The position numbers were made by a program, and so were the translations under genes. 64,000 bases of DNA from Sandaracinaceae bacterium (GTDB lineage Bacteria; Myxococcota_A; Polyangia; Polyangiales; Sandaracinaceae), in assembly GCA_040218145.1 (NCBI GenBank), contig JAVJQK010000054.1, positions 16,729-80,728 on the forward strand. The letters are read 5' to 3'. The notes beneath the pieces were generated by a model. The model did no database searches and was not told the DNA's origin. It saw only the letters and a list, made by a program, of their open reading frames with translations. Below are positions 21,043-29,800 of this stretch, piece by piece (within the stretch, counting starts at the first letter, position 1; each line of letters starts with the position of its first letter).

Positions 21043-21078
21043 TCGAGAACGTCGCGGCGAACGCGGTGTCCAAGCGAC

Positions 21079-21618
21079 ATGACGAACTCCAGAGGCATCG
21101 GGCTGGTCGTCTCGCTGGCGCTGATCGCCTGCTCGTGTGAGCGCGAGCCACGGATCGACTTCGAGCCGATCTTCGGGCCGCAAGAGCTGCCGCGCCTCGC
21201 GCGAGCGTTGATCGGTGGCCGACCGGACGGCGAGGTGGTCTCGAGCGACTCGCGGTTGGAGTCCTACGCGATCCGACTCCGGGTCGTCCGTGATCGAAGG
21301 CTCCAGCTGGCCGAGGACGTGCCGGTCATCACTCTCGTCGATGGTCGCCCGACCGCGGTCGAGCGGTGGGAGCCATCGCCCAGGCGAGCCTACGTCCACG
21401 GCACCGTCGACCTTCGTTCGGAGCGGGGCGGCTGGGCGCTCTACACCGTCATCGTGCGCGTCACCTCGGGTGAGTTGAAGGGGGCTCTGATTGACCTGCG
21501 CGACGGCCACCTCGACACGGCCGGTCGCTCGCATCAAGCGGTGTATGAGCTACCCGCGGGCGTCGAGATCGGCGAAGGGGAGCTCGAGTTCCAGGTCGCC
21601 TGGGCGTTCATGATGTAG
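21079..21618 (+). CDS. Hypothetical lipoprotein
   Basis: A 179-aa product with a lipoprotein signal ('MTNSRGIGLVVSLALIAC', lipobox LIAC, Cys18). The mature part is a small soluble domain with alternating strands ('WALYTVIVRVTSGELKGALI') and no family I recognise. ATG 21079 is chosen because the signal peptide starts there; the in-frame codons upstream lie in the repeat array. Third codon positions are somewhat less G/C-biased than in its neighbours, so it may be a newer arrival. It is convergent with the kinase-like lipoprotein gene. Confidence 0.65.
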   Translation: MTNSRGIGLVVSLALIACSCEREPRIDFEPIFGPQELPRLARALIGGRPDGEVVSSDSRLESYAIRLRVVRDRRLQLAEDVPVITLVDGRPTAVERWEPSPRRAYVHGTVDLRSERGGWALYTVIVRVTSGELKGALIDLRDGHLDTAGRSHQAVYELPAGVEIGEGELEFQVAWAFMM

Positions 21619-21669
21619 CCCGAGCCAGCCGGAGTGCGAGTCCGGGCCACCGCCTGTGGTCGAGGAGGT

Positions 21670-21687
21670 CGCGGCGCTCGCGCCGCG
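21670..21687. terminator. Hairpin between convergent genes
   Basis: A 7-bp stem (cgcggcg/cgccgcg) with a ctcg loop lies between the stops at 21618 and 21735. It could terminate both transcripts, but no strong T run follows on either side. Confidence 0.4.
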
Positions 21688-21734
21688 CGATCGCGCGCCG
21701 CCTTTCGCCGCGAACTGGAGAGGCAGGCAGGAGC

Positions 21735-22790
21735 TCAACCTGGCGGGCTCTCGGTCCGGGGGAAGACGCCCAGGGTGCCGTCACGCAGGTCGCGCTCGAG
21801 GGCTTCGACGCGCTCGAGCACGGCCTCCACGTCCGAGGCGCTCAGGCCGATCTGCACGCGCTGCCCCTCGCGGCGGATGCGCGCGTCGGGGTCGCCCCAG
21901 ATGGAGTCGGCCCGGAGCCGTCGGAGGACGCCGTCGCGCCGCTCCCAGCTGTCGGTCCAGGCGAGGGCGCGGACGTCGGCTTCTTCGAGGTCGCGGAGCC
22001 GAGCGGCGGTGTCGGCCGGGATCGCCGGGACCCACATGTGGGAGAGGTCCTGGAGGTCGTCCATCTGTGGGTTGCGGGGGACTCCGAACGCGACCGAGTT
22101 GTCGACGAGAAACAGATGCAGCGGGTCGCGATAGAGCACGAACTGAGCGGCGTGCGCGTCCCCGTGACCGACGAGGTGGGCGACCAGGTTCAGGTGGGCG
22201 ACGGCTCGGCGATAGGTGCGGTCGGCGCGGAAGCGCGTCGGGAGGTAGAGCCCGGGGTCGCGGGCCCAGATGCCGCCAGGCGGAGTCGGCAGGAGCTGCT
22301 TGCGCCGCGCCTCGCGGAGGGGGATGGCGTCGGACAGCCAGTAGGAGAGCACGCCTAGCTCACAGCCGTCGCCCGTGATGTCGAGGCAGCGAACGGCGGC
22401 GGGCGGGACGACGTGGTCTTCGGGGGGGAGGACGAGCGCCTGCAGGCGATAGGCGAGCACCTCGCCGGCCGGGTCGTTCGTCGGGGTGGTCGCCGAGATC
22501 GGGCGCCACTTCGCCTCGATCACCTCGCCGTCGGGGCTCAACAGGCTCAGCACGCGCGCGCCCTGCGCGCCGCCCGGGGTGGGACGGGACCGCAGGACCT
22601 CGAGCGGGCGCTCGCCGAGCCGCGCCTCGATCTCGGCCGCGCTCCGGCAGGGCGCGTGGTCCCGGACGCACAGCGCGGTCGGTCGGGTCGGCGTCGCCTT
22701 GGGCGGGCCGGGCTCGCCGGCGCACGCCGCGACGAGGCACGTGGGGATCACCCACGCCAGCGTCCAGGCGCCGCGGAGTCTTCGCCGCAT
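21735..22790 (-). CDS. Lipoprotein with atypical (PI3/4K- or FAM20-like) kinase fold
   Basis: A 351-aa product with a lipoprotein signal (lipobox VAAC, Cys23). The mature part shows kinase-fold landmarks: a lysine in a strand after a turn ('GEVIEAKWRP', K94), a later 'HGDAHAAQFVLY' (H209-D211, Q216) and 'FLVDNSVAFG' (D230). The last two resemble the catalytic and metal-binding motifs of PI3/4-kinase-like and FAM20-like proteins, where the Q216 position is usually Asn. If active it would work in the periplasm or at the cell surface, where ATP is scarce, so a different donor or loss of activity is possible. It is divergent from the pectate-lyase-like gene. The family assignment rests on motifs only. 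Confidence 0.6.
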   Translation of the reverse strand: MRRRLRGAWTLAWVIPTCLVAACAGEPGPPKATPTRPTALCVRDHAPCRSAAEIEARLGERPLEVLRSRPTPGGAQGARVLSLLSPDGEVIEAKWRPISATTPTNDPAGEVLAYRLQALVLPPEDHVVPPAAVRCLDITGDGCELGVLSYWLSDAIPLREARRKQLLPTPPGGIWARDPGLYLPTRFRADRTYRRAVAHLNLVAHLVGHGDAHAAQFVLYRDPLHLFLVDNSVAFGVPRNPQMDDLQDLSHMWVPAIPADTAARLRDLEEADVRALAWTDSWERRDGVLRRLRADSIWGDPDARIRREGQRVQIGLSASDVEAVLERVEALERDLRDGTLGVFPRTESPPG

Positions 22791-22904
22791 GCCTCTCCCC
22801 TAGGCCCGGTCGCAGACGTCCCACCTCTCCGCCGGCGCGATCGAAACCCTACGGCGTACGATTCGGAGTCCGCGCGGCGGGGGCCGTCGGGCCTAGAGTG
22901 AGGC

Positions 22905-24584
22905 ATGTCTCGACGGGAATTCACCAGCTCCCCGTTCGCCGCCGCGGCGTGGCTCGCGATCCTCTGCGCGGGCTGCACCGCGGACACGCCGTGCGTGGCG
23001 GGCTCGACCCAGATCTGCGTCGGAGCCGGTCGCTGCGAGGGGGTCCAGATCTGCGAGGACGACGGGCAGCGCTTCGGTCCGTGCGACTGCGAGGGTGGGC
23101 CCGATGGCGGGCTGGCCGACGCGCAGGTCCCGGACGCGGAGGTCCCCGATGCGGACCGACCGGACGGGGGCGCGCGTCGGCACATCGCGCTCGACACGCT
23201 GAAGGCGTTCCCGAGTGCGTTCGGGGCAGGGCGCGATCTTACGGGCGGGCGGGGCGGCGAGATCTACGAGGTCACCAACCTGAACGACAGCGGCCCGGGC
23301 AGCCTGCGGGAGGCGGTGCTCGCGCGTGGGCCCCGCGTGATCATCATCAAGGTCGAGGGGCGCATCGACGCGCGCTCCCCGCTCTACGCGGGCGCGGAGG
23401 AGAACGGGGACTGCACGATCTGGGGGCAGCTCGCGCCGGGGCGGGGGCTGACCTGGAGCGGCGACCGCTTCGAGTTCCGGAACAACACGAACGTCATCAT
23501 CCGGCACCTCAGCTCGCAGACCCGGGACCCCGCCCACGCTGGCACCTGGGACTCGTTGATCATCGACGAGCCGGCCGAGGGCGGCGGCTTCTACCTCGAG
23601 CACAACAGCTTCCGCTACGGGATGGACGAGGCGTTCGGGGTCTACTCGAAGTTCGCCAGCAACCGCAGCACCATCGCCTACAACCTGGGCGCGGAGTCGA
23701 TCGAGGGGCACAACACGGGGATCATCCTCGGGAACAGCGCGGCCCTCTACCCCTCGGGCGACTTCACGTTCGCCCGCAACATGTTTTACAATATCTCACA
23801 TCGCTTCCCCAACGTCGGCGCAGGCAACGAGGCGGTCTTCGAGGTCTACGAGAACTACATCGTGAACTGGCAGCAGCGCCTCACGCGGTCCAACGGGCCG
23901 GTGCGGATCGACTACTTCCACAACTACGCGCAGAAGGGGAACCACGGGTTCGGCAGCGCCCACCCGGTGAACAAGTGGGTCTATCGCTCGGACTGGACGA
24001 GCATGCGCATCTTCAGCGACTTCAACTTCGTCAGCGAGTGGGCCGAGACGCCGAGCGCCAACCAGCAGAACATCTGGGTCTACCGCAACGACGTGCCCGA
24101 GCTCGGCGCGATGCAGGGCGATCCACTGCCCTCGTCCTACTTCGTCACCGAGCGTCAGGGCGACTACGACCTGCCGCCCGCGGGGCTCTGGGACACCATG
24201 GACGTGCCCGCGAACGTGATGGCGAGCGTGGGGCACAACCGCGGGGTCGACGCCGACGGCAGCCCCGGCTTCTTCCGCGACGACCTCGACGCGCGGTACG
24301 TGGAGCGCGCCTCCACCGGCACGACCGAGGCCGACTACCGCACGAGCGCGGAGTGGACCGACTCCACGTTCACCGGGACCGCGCTCTATGCCGACGGCGA
24401 CGGCGACCACATGCCCGACTGGTTCGAGGCGCAGCACGCCCACCTGGACCCGGCCGTGCCCGACGGGGCCGACACCCACGTGGACTGGGACTTCGGCGAC
24501 TTCACGGTGAGCAACGACGCCGGCTACACGAACCTGGAGATCTGCGCCGAGTACTACGCCGGCGGGTTCGAGGCGATGCGCTGA
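22905..24584 (+). CDS. Pectate-lyase-like beta-helix lipoprotein
   Basis: A 559-aa product with a lipoprotein signal ('LAILCAGC', Cys24) and a Cys-rich stretch (30-65), then a Pro/Asp/Gly linker. The right-handed beta-helix domain from ~95 starts in the PL1 style ('AFPSAFGAGRDLTGGRGG', 'VTNLNDSGPGSLREAV'). It has the Asn/Gly-rich rungs and 'NNTNVIIRHLSSQTRD' seen in pectate lyases. Such enzymes cut polygalacturonate by beta-elimination; whether this one acts on pectin is unknown. A TAGAGT hexamer ends 5 nt before the ATG, so the mRNA is probably leaderless. It stands alone. Confidence 0.75.
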   Translation: MSRREFTSSPFAAAAWLAILCAGCTADTPCVAGSTQICVGAGRCEGVQICEDDGQRFGPCDCEGGPDGGLADAQVPDAEVPDADRPDGGARRHIALDTLKAFPSAFGAGRDLTGGRGGEIYEVTNLNDSGPGSLREAVLARGPRVIIIKVEGRIDARSPLYAGAEENGDCTIWGQLAPGRGLTWSGDRFEFRNNTNVIIRHLSSQTRDPAHAGTWDSLIIDEPAEGGGFYLEHNSFRYGMDEAFGVYSKFASNRSTIAYNLGAESIEGHNTGIILGNSAALYPSGDFTFARNMFYNISHRFPNVGAGNEAVFEVYENYIVNWQQRLTRSNGPVRIDYFHNYAQKGNHGFGSAHPVNKWVYRSDWTSMRIFSDFNFVSEWAETPSANQQNIWVYRNDVPELGAMQGDPLPSSYFVTERQGDYDLPPAGLWDTMDVPANVMASVGHNRGVDADGSPGFFRDDLDARYVERASTGTTEADYRTSAEWTDSTFTGTALYADGDGDHMPDWFEAQHAHLDPAVPDGADTHVDWDFGDFTVSNDAGYTNLEICAEYYAGGFEAMR

Positions 24585-24639
24585 CGTCTTCGTTCGCGGC
24601 TACCTTCAAAGGGCCGAGCGGAGGCCGTTGGAGTCCTGC

Positions 24640-25038
24640 ATGCCCTTTTCAGCGAACCACGGACTGAACCTGCGGCTGCTCGAGCTGGCGCGGCGCTACG
24701 ACGAGCCCATCGAGGTCCAGGTGCCGGAGATTCACGCGCGCGAGGCGTCGCTGCCCGGGGCGCTCGACGCGTGGAACGCCGGCGTCGAGGAGGAGCGTCG
24801 ACGCGCGCTCCGCGTGCTCTGGTCGCCCCGGGAGAGGGGCTCGAACGCGCCGACGCTGGACATGGTCATGTTGCGCGCCGCGCTCGAGCGCGCCCTCGAC
24901 GACGCCAGCGAGCTCAACGCTCGTTTTCAACGGAGCCCGGTTCTCGGTCGCCGGCTCGAGCTGCTGGCGCGGGCCGAGATGGCCTCGCTCTTCGCGCGGC
25001 ACCTCGGCGACATCGCCACCGAAGCGCGACCGGACTGA
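24640..25038 (+). CDS. Small helical hypothetical protein
   Basis: A 132-aa, mostly helical, charged cytoplasmic protein ('LRLLELARRYDEPIEVQVPE', 'LRAALERALDDASELNARFQ'). I do not recognise the family. ATG 24640 has GGAG 9 nt upstream. Its last 125 bp overlap, on the opposite strand, the end of the membrane protein gene. Confidence 0.55.
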   Translation: MPFSANHGLNLRLLELARRYDEPIEVQVPEIHAREASLPGALDAWNAGVEEERRRALRVLWSPRERGSNAPTLDMVMLRAALERALDDASELNARFQRSPVLGRRLELLARAEMASLFARHLGDIATEARPD

Positions 25039-25861
25039 GCACGATCAGGAGCGGCCCCACGCAGAGGCCGAGCGTCCAGAGGCGGCTGGCCGTCGGGTGC
25101 ATGCGCTCGTAGTGGAAGCAGTTGAAGTGATGGAGCGCGAGCTGCTCCGCCACCCACGCGAGCGCGGGGGCGAGCAGGGCGATCACGATGGCGCTGGCCG
25201 AGGGTCGCCCGTCGGCGAAGGCGACGGCCGCGAGGACGAAGACGGCGAGCGTCGCGCTCGCGGCGACGGTGCTCGTTCGCGCCCAGGAGTGCGGGGTCCA
25301 CACGTAGTGCAGCTCGGGGGCCAGCCAGAAGAGCGGCCCGAGGGTCAGGAGGCTCGCGGCCATCGCGAACGCGAGCAACGCCCCGAGCCGCGTGCCCGGC
25401 GCTCTCCCGCCCCAGCGCCACGCGTCGATCCAGGCCAGCGCGAGCGCGACCATCACGCCGAGGAAGAGCGCGGGGCTCCGCTCGCCGAGCTCCACCGCGA
25501 GCGCGCCGAGCCCGGGCCTCCGGATGATCTCTGCGCCGTCGTCGCTCCCCCAGGCGAAGGTGTTGGCGGCCAGCTTCGCTGACCGCGCGAGCCACGCGAC
25601 GTCGACGAGCAGGCAGAGCGAGGTCAGGGCGGCGGCGAGTCGGTTCATCCCCGGCCCGGCCAGCAACGACCGCGCCAGCCGTCGGACGGCGGGGCCCGGT
25701 GGCGGGCGCGCGGGTGGGTCGACAGCTTGTCTCATCAGTGGCCTCGAGCGCGTCATCGAGACACGCGGACCCCCCGCGCTCGCGGCGCCGCCGAGCGGGT
25801 CGACCGGGGGCAGCGACGTGCTCGCTCCGACGGGCTGCGCCGCCGGTAGTGCGCGCGCCAC
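24914..25861 (-). CDS. Polytopic membrane protein, unknown function
   Basis: About six membrane helices (for example 'ALFLGVMVALALAWIDAWRW', 'ATLAVFVLAAVAFA', 'LWTLGLCVGPLLIVLSPVAL') and a short Arg/Pro-rich C-terminus. It is 315 aa from GTG 25861. That start is chosen because TACGCT ends 6 nt before it; ATG 25735 or ATG 25648 would give a tidier N-terminus. It is divergent from the next membrane protein gene, with start codons only ~24 bp apart. Its 3' end overlaps the opposite-strand gene 24640-25038. No family recognised. Confidence 0.6.
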   Translation of the reverse strand: MARALPAAQPVGASTSLPPVDPLGGAASAGGPRVSMTRSRPLMRQAVDPPARPPPGPAVRRLARSLLAGPGMNRLAAALTSLCLLVDVAWLARSAKLAANTFAWGSDDGAEIIRRPGLGALAVELGERSPALFLGVMVALALAWIDAWRWGGRAPGTRLGALLAFAMAASLLTLGPLFWLAPELHYVWTPHSWARTSTVAASATLAVFVLAAVAFADGRPSASAIVIALLAPALAWVAEQLALHHFNCFHYERMHPTASRLWTLGLCVGPLLIVLSPVALRWRCRRGAARRARPSRPAPAARAGDREPGSVENER

Positions 25862-25884
25862 GCTGACAGCGTAGGCTGGGGAGC
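25862..25884. promoter_or_regulatory. Divergent overlapping -10 boxes
   Basis: TACGCT on the minus strand (25873-25868) and TAGGCT on the plus strand (25872-25877) share the TA bases. They lie 6 nt and 7 nt from the GTG starts at 25861 and 25885. Two leaderless divergent transcripts could start from this 23-bp gap. Confidence 0.45.
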
Positions 25885-27093
25885 GTGAACGATGAGCGCC
25901 CACGGTGGTTGTCGAGCGCGGTCGCGCTCGCGGCGTCGCTCGTCGTGCTGGGCGCGTGGTTGGCGGTCCTCGACCGTCATCCAGCTAGCTGGGCGGGGTC
26001 CTGGGCGATGGTCGGCCTCGCGGGCGCGCTCGGCCTCGCGGTGGTGGGCGTGCTCGCGACCCGACGGATCGGAGCGCTCGAGCGCGCGGCGGTGCTGTTC
26101 GCGCTCGCCCTGTTGCTGGGTGCCGGCCACCTCGTCTCCACGCTCGCCCCGGACTACTTTCGTGGCGACGCCGTCGAAGGTGTGGGCACCGCCTGGTGCC
26201 GCATGACCGGGTGCATGTCGGTGGCCTTCCCCCTGTTCGGGGGGAGGACCACGGCGACCTTCGCGGCCGGGGTGATCGCCTTCGTTGCGGCCGCCCTCAC
26301 ACTGGCGTCGCGACGTCCGATGGGCCGTGCGCTCGATCTCCTGCCCGTGTTCGCGGTCACCGTCGGGGTCCTGGTCTTGTCGAGGGCCGGCTGGGCGGAC
26401 TGGGCGGCCGAGGTCGGGGCGGGCGTCGGGGTGCTGATCGTCTTTCTCCGCGCAGACCCTCGCGCAGAGAGAGGGCGCGCCGCGCGCCTCTTCGCGGCCG
26501 TCGGCTTCGCCGCGATGGCGGTGGGCGGCCACCTCGCGCGTGTCTCGCTGATCAACGGTGGTCAGATGGGGTTGCCCGACGGCGTCATCGAGCCCGTCGT
26601 ACGTCAGCTCCAGGCCGTCGAGTCGCGGTCGCTGCCGTTCGCCGGGTGCGCCGTCCTGGTCCTGGTCCGGGCCCTCTGGCGCAAAGGGCCGTTACCCTCT
26701 GCGCGGCCCGCCGCGAGCGGCGACCTCCTCTGGTTGGGCGCGGCCTGCGCGGCGCTGGGGCTCGCGCTCGCGGCTCAGCCCCTCGGGGAGCGCTCGACCT
26801 TCGTGGTCGCGATGGTGGCGGCTCGAGATGCGCCCCTGAGGGCATATGACGATGTCTCCGACCTGGGCGGCGGCGGCGAAACTCGCGTGGCGACGCAGCT
26901 GCCTCTCGTGAGCCCACGCGACGCGGACCGCGAGGTCGTGCTGGACGGTTCCGGGCGCGTCGTGGGCGTCGAGGGCGTGGGAGACATCGTGCGTGTGGTC
27001 GCGCCGTCGAGCGTCGACGCGCAGGCGGTGGCGAGGGCCGTCGCGAAGGTGCGCCGGCCGGGCGATCGGTTCGTGCTCGGGGGACCCCCCTGA
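25885..27093 (+). CDS. Polytopic membrane protein, unknown function
   Basis: A 402-aa product with about eight hydrophobic helices ('AVALAASLVVLGAWLAVL', 'FAAGVIAFVAAALTLASR', 'LLWLGAACAALGLALAAQ' and others). A soluble C-terminal domain of ~100 residues follows, built of short strands ('TRVATQLPLVSPRDADREVV', 'VLDGSGRVVGVEGVGDIVRV'). That domain resembles small periplasmic sensor or ExbD-like modules, but the match is loose. The GTG start has TAGGCT 7 nt before it and also GGGGAG, so either leaderless or Shine-Dalgarno initiation is possible. Confidence 0.6.
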   Translation: MNDERPRWLSSAVALAASLVVLGAWLAVLDRHPASWAGSWAMVGLAGALGLAVVGVLATRRIGALERAAVLFALALLLGAGHLVSTLAPDYFRGDAVEGVGTAWCRMTGCMSVAFPLFGGRTTATFAAGVIAFVAAALTLASRRPMGRALDLLPVFAVTVGVLVLSRAGWADWAAEVGAGVGVLIVFLRADPRAERGRAARLFAAVGFAAMAVGGHLARVSLINGGQMGLPDGVIEPVVRQLQAVESRSLPFAGCAVLVLVRALWRKGPLPSARPAASGDLLWLGAACAALGLALAAQPLGERSTFVVAMVAARDAPLRAYDDVSDLGGGGETRVATQLPLVSPRDADREVVLDGSGRVVGVEGVGDIVRVVAPSSVDAQAVARAVAKVRRPGDRFVLGGPP

Positions 27094-27125
27094 CGCGGGG
27101 CGCTCCGGGGCCTACCCTCCGGGAC

Positions 27126-27677
27126 ATGGAGGAGGGCTCGATGAGCAAGCACCTGCGGATTCATGTCTCTTGCCCCGATGATCGAGGGCTGCTGGCGTCG
27201 GTGGCGTCGCGGATCTTCGACCTGGGCGGGGACCTCGGCGACGCGTCCTTCGCGCTGCTCGGAGAGCAGGCGGAGATGACCTGCGTGGCGAGCTTCCCGG
27301 AGAACGTCACCGAGGATCAGCTGCGAGACGCGCTCTGTACGCTCAGCGCCGTCCAGAAGGGCGGCGAGGTGACGGTGAAGCCGTTTCGGCTGGGGCGGGC
27401 GCACGTCTCGAACGGGACGGCGACGCACGTGGTCCGGGTGCACGGCGTGGACCGACCGGGGCTGATGGCGCGGCTCGCGGAGTGCTTCGGCGAGCTGGGC
27501 GCGAACATCGTGCGCATGGACGCCGAGCACGCGGAGCGGGAGCTGGGCACGGACTACAAGATGCGCTTCGAGGTGCACATTCCGTCGGAGCGGATCGAAG
27601 CGTGCCTCGCCAACGTGTCCAACACGGCCGAGGCGATGGGCCTGCACTTCCACGCCGAAGAGGCCGAGACGGGCTGA
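27126..27677 (+). CDS. ACT-domain protein, GcvR-like
   Basis: A 183-aa protein made of two ACT domains (about 8-85 and 98-175; 'IHVSCPDDRGLLASVASRIF' and 'VVRVHGVDRPGLMARLAECF'). This is the layout of the glycine cleavage system repressor GcvR and related amino-acid-binding regulators. ACT pairs usually bind an amino acid such as glycine or serine. No gcv genes are nearby, so the regulated pathway is not shown. Start choice is open. ATG 27126 has TACCCT 7 nt upstream (leaderless). ATG 27141 has an excellent GGAGGAGGG just before it and begins 'MSKHLRIHV', the natural start of the first ACT strand. Confidence 0.8.
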   Translation: MEEGSMSKHLRIHVSCPDDRGLLASVASRIFDLGGDLGDASFALLGEQAEMTCVASFPENVTEDQLRDALCTLSAVQKGGEVTVKPFRLGRAHVSNGTATHVVRVHGVDRPGLMARLAECFGELGANIVRMDAEHAERELGTDYKMRFEVHIPSERIEACLANVSNTAEAMGLHFHAEEAETG

Positions 27678-27712
27678 GTCGAAGCGCGCGCGCTGCGTGG
27701 TAGAGTCCCGCC

Positions 27713-29686
27713 GTGCAACCGCTCCAGGGTCGTTTCGGCGGCGCTCACGCCATCTTTCTTCTCGGCTGCGTCCTGATCGGATGCGGCCTGGTCGGGTGCG
27801 GCAGCGGCGGCGGCGACGCGGGGGATCTGGTCATCACCTCCGCCGCGCCGACGAGCGCGCCCAGCTGCGAGCGCAGCATCGTCAGCATCGAGAACTATTG
27901 CGCCGAGATCCGCCTCTTCGAGGTGCGCGGCGACGGGACGCGGGTCCCCTACCGCGTCTACGATCCCGACGGCGACGGCGTCGACTACGAGGCGCCCGGG
28001 CAGGTCGCGCTCCGCTTCGACAGCGACCGCCCGAACTCCCGGCGCATCCGCTTCGACGCCGAGCTGGACCCGTCGGCCCGCTACGACCTCGAGGTCGAGG
28101 TGTACGGCGGCGACGGCAACGGCTTCGCCGGCGCGGTGGTGGAGGACATCCCCACCGACGGCAGCGACATCGTGGTTCGCCTCTACCCCTACCGTCAGTG
28201 GGGATGCGCGACGGCCCCGACCTCGAACCGCGAGCCGCAGCCCCGGGCGCTGCACTACGCGGTCCCGCTCGACGACGGCGACGTGCTGGTCTTCGGCGGG
28301 GTCACGGGGGCGGGCGCGAGCCCCGTCGTGCACGTGCAGTCCATCCTGCGCTCGCCGGCCGCGGTGCTCGCGCTGGACGTGGAGCTCTACGACTCCGTTC
28401 GCCACGAAGTGGAGCAGGTCAGGGTCGTCAACGAGGTGCCTGGAGAGATCAGCACGGGCGTGGGCCGCGTGCTCTCGGGCGTGGTGTACCTGGGCGCGAG
28501 CGACGAGCCGGTGGGCGGCGAGACGCACCGCGTGCACCGGATCCGCGTGATCGACGGCGTGACGATGCCCTCCGACCAGGGCGCGAGCCCGGTCCTCGGC
28601 CTCGATCCGTCCGGCACCGACATCGACTTCGACGACGGCTTCCCGTTCGTGCCGCTGCCCACGCGCGCGGTGCTGGCGCAGCCGATCGATCTCGTCTTCG
28701 ACGCCGACACGCGCACGCTCACGGTCGAGGCGGCGGACCTGGGAGACGCGCTCGAGCGCGGCGCCGCGGTGACGATCTCCGAGCCGGTGGCGACGCGCAG
28801 GCTCGGCATGCCGGGGCTCTCGCGACCGCCCGGCGGCTTCGAGCCGGGCTCGGGCATCTACGCGCTCGACGGCGCGGGCGGCGTCGAGGCCTCGGGCGCG
28901 CTCGACGTCTCGCGGCTGGGCGCGACCGTGACCGGGATGGACGCCGACTTCGTGGTCTGGGGCGGCCTCGGCTCGGTGGACACGGCCGGTGTGGCCGTCG
29001 ATCCGGCCTCGCTCGCCGTCACCCCGCTCACCGGGCCCGGCGCGCGGGCGATGCACACCGCCACGCGCCTCGACGCGACCTCCATCCTCATCGCGGGCGG
29101 CCTGCCCGTGTCGGGGGGGCGCATCCTCGCCAACGGCGCGCCGAGCGCGCTGACCACCCCGCTCGCGATCCTCGAGCGCACGGGGCCCGGCGCCGTCGCC
29201 GTCCGCGCCTACGCGTCGGCGGCCTACCAGCCCACCGCGTTCCACACCGCCACCCTGGACCCCGAGCTCGGCGTGGTGCTCGTCGGCGGCGCGGTGAACG
29301 TGAGCGGCAACCGCTTCACCCCGGTGGACTCGGTCTGGTCCGTGCGCGGCGACGAGGTGCTCCCGCTCGCGCCCCTCGGAGAGGCGCGCTGGGGCCACAC
29401 GGCGACGGTGCTCCCGGGTCGACGTGTCCTCGTCTGGGGAGGCTTCGCCTCGACCGACGATCGCCTGCTGGTCCGGCCGGTGGGCGCTCCGGAGATGTTC
29501 TTCCTCGAGTCGGCGCCCCCCACGCTCGGCTCGGGAGAGTGTCGGAACGTCGACGACGCGCCGGACGCGGCGCCCCCGGATCTCGACGCCGGCCGCCCGC
29601 CGCTCCTCGACGCGGGGACGCCGCCGCCGCCCGATTCGGGGCCCCCGCCGATGGACGCTGGCGTAGCGCCGCCCGACGCTGGCTGA
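27713..29686 (+). CDS. Kelch-like lipoprotein
   Basis: A 657-aa product with three lipobox candidates in the first 30 residues (Cys19, Cys24, Cys29). The body has repeated kelch-type blades, with hydrophobic-GG turns such as 'DDGDVLVFGGVTGAGA', 'TSILIAGGLPVSGG', 'LGVVLVGGAVNVSG' and 'GRRVLVWGGFASTD'. It ends in a long Pro/Asp/Ala-rich tail. It is probably a surface-exposed beta-propeller of unknown ligand. GTG 27713 has TAGAGT 6 nt upstream. Such 'DAG'-tailed lipoproteins are common in this lineage. Confidence 0.75.
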   Translation: MQPLQGRFGGAHAIFLLGCVLIGCGLVGCGSGGGDAGDLVITSAAPTSAPSCERSIVSIENYCAEIRLFEVRGDGTRVPYRVYDPDGDGVDYEAPGQVALRFDSDRPNSRRIRFDAELDPSARYDLEVEVYGGDGNGFAGAVVEDIPTDGSDIVVRLYPYRQWGCATAPTSNREPQPRALHYAVPLDDGDVLVFGGVTGAGASPVVHVQSILRSPAAVLALDVELYDSVRHEVEQVRVVNEVPGEISTGVGRVLSGVVYLGASDEPVGGETHRVHRIRVIDGVTMPSDQGASPVLGLDPSGTDIDFDDGFPFVPLPTRAVLAQPIDLVFDADTRTLTVEAADLGDALERGAAVTISEPVATRRLGMPGLSRPPGGFEPGSGIYALDGAGGVEASGALDVSRLGATVTGMDADFVVWGGLGSVDTAGVAVDPASLAVTPLTGPGARAMHTATRLDATSILIAGGLPVSGGRILANGAPSALTTPLAILERTGPGAVAVRAYASAAYQPTAFHTATLDPELGVVLVGGAVNVSGNRFTPVDSVWSVRGDEVLPLAPLGEARWGHTATVLPGRRVLVWGGFASTDDRLLVRPVGAPEMFFLESAPPTLGSGECRNVDDAPDAAPPDLDAGRPPLLDAGTPPPPDSGPPPMDAGVAPPDAG

Positions 29687-29800
29687 ACACGGCCCGCGTG
29701 CGATGCCTCGCGCCGTGCCTTGCGGAGACGGCGTCGCCGCACGATATCCCCCGGGTGAGTCCGGCGGGCAGACGCCGATCGAGAACCACCAGGAGAACCC

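Noticed and set aside
20179..21537. Long open frame on the minus strand (452 aa) across tRNA-Val and the repeats, with repeated 'ESHDMQRF' and 'NRWMEPT' strings
   Set aside because: It is a by-product of the tandem repeats plus the antisense of the tRNA, with no start signal or protein-like composition.
21715..21760. Possible tRNA remnant (minus/plus readings like 'GRQELNLAGS')
   Set aside because: No cloverleaf can be drawn, and most of the stretch is the 3' end of the kinase-like lipoprotein gene.
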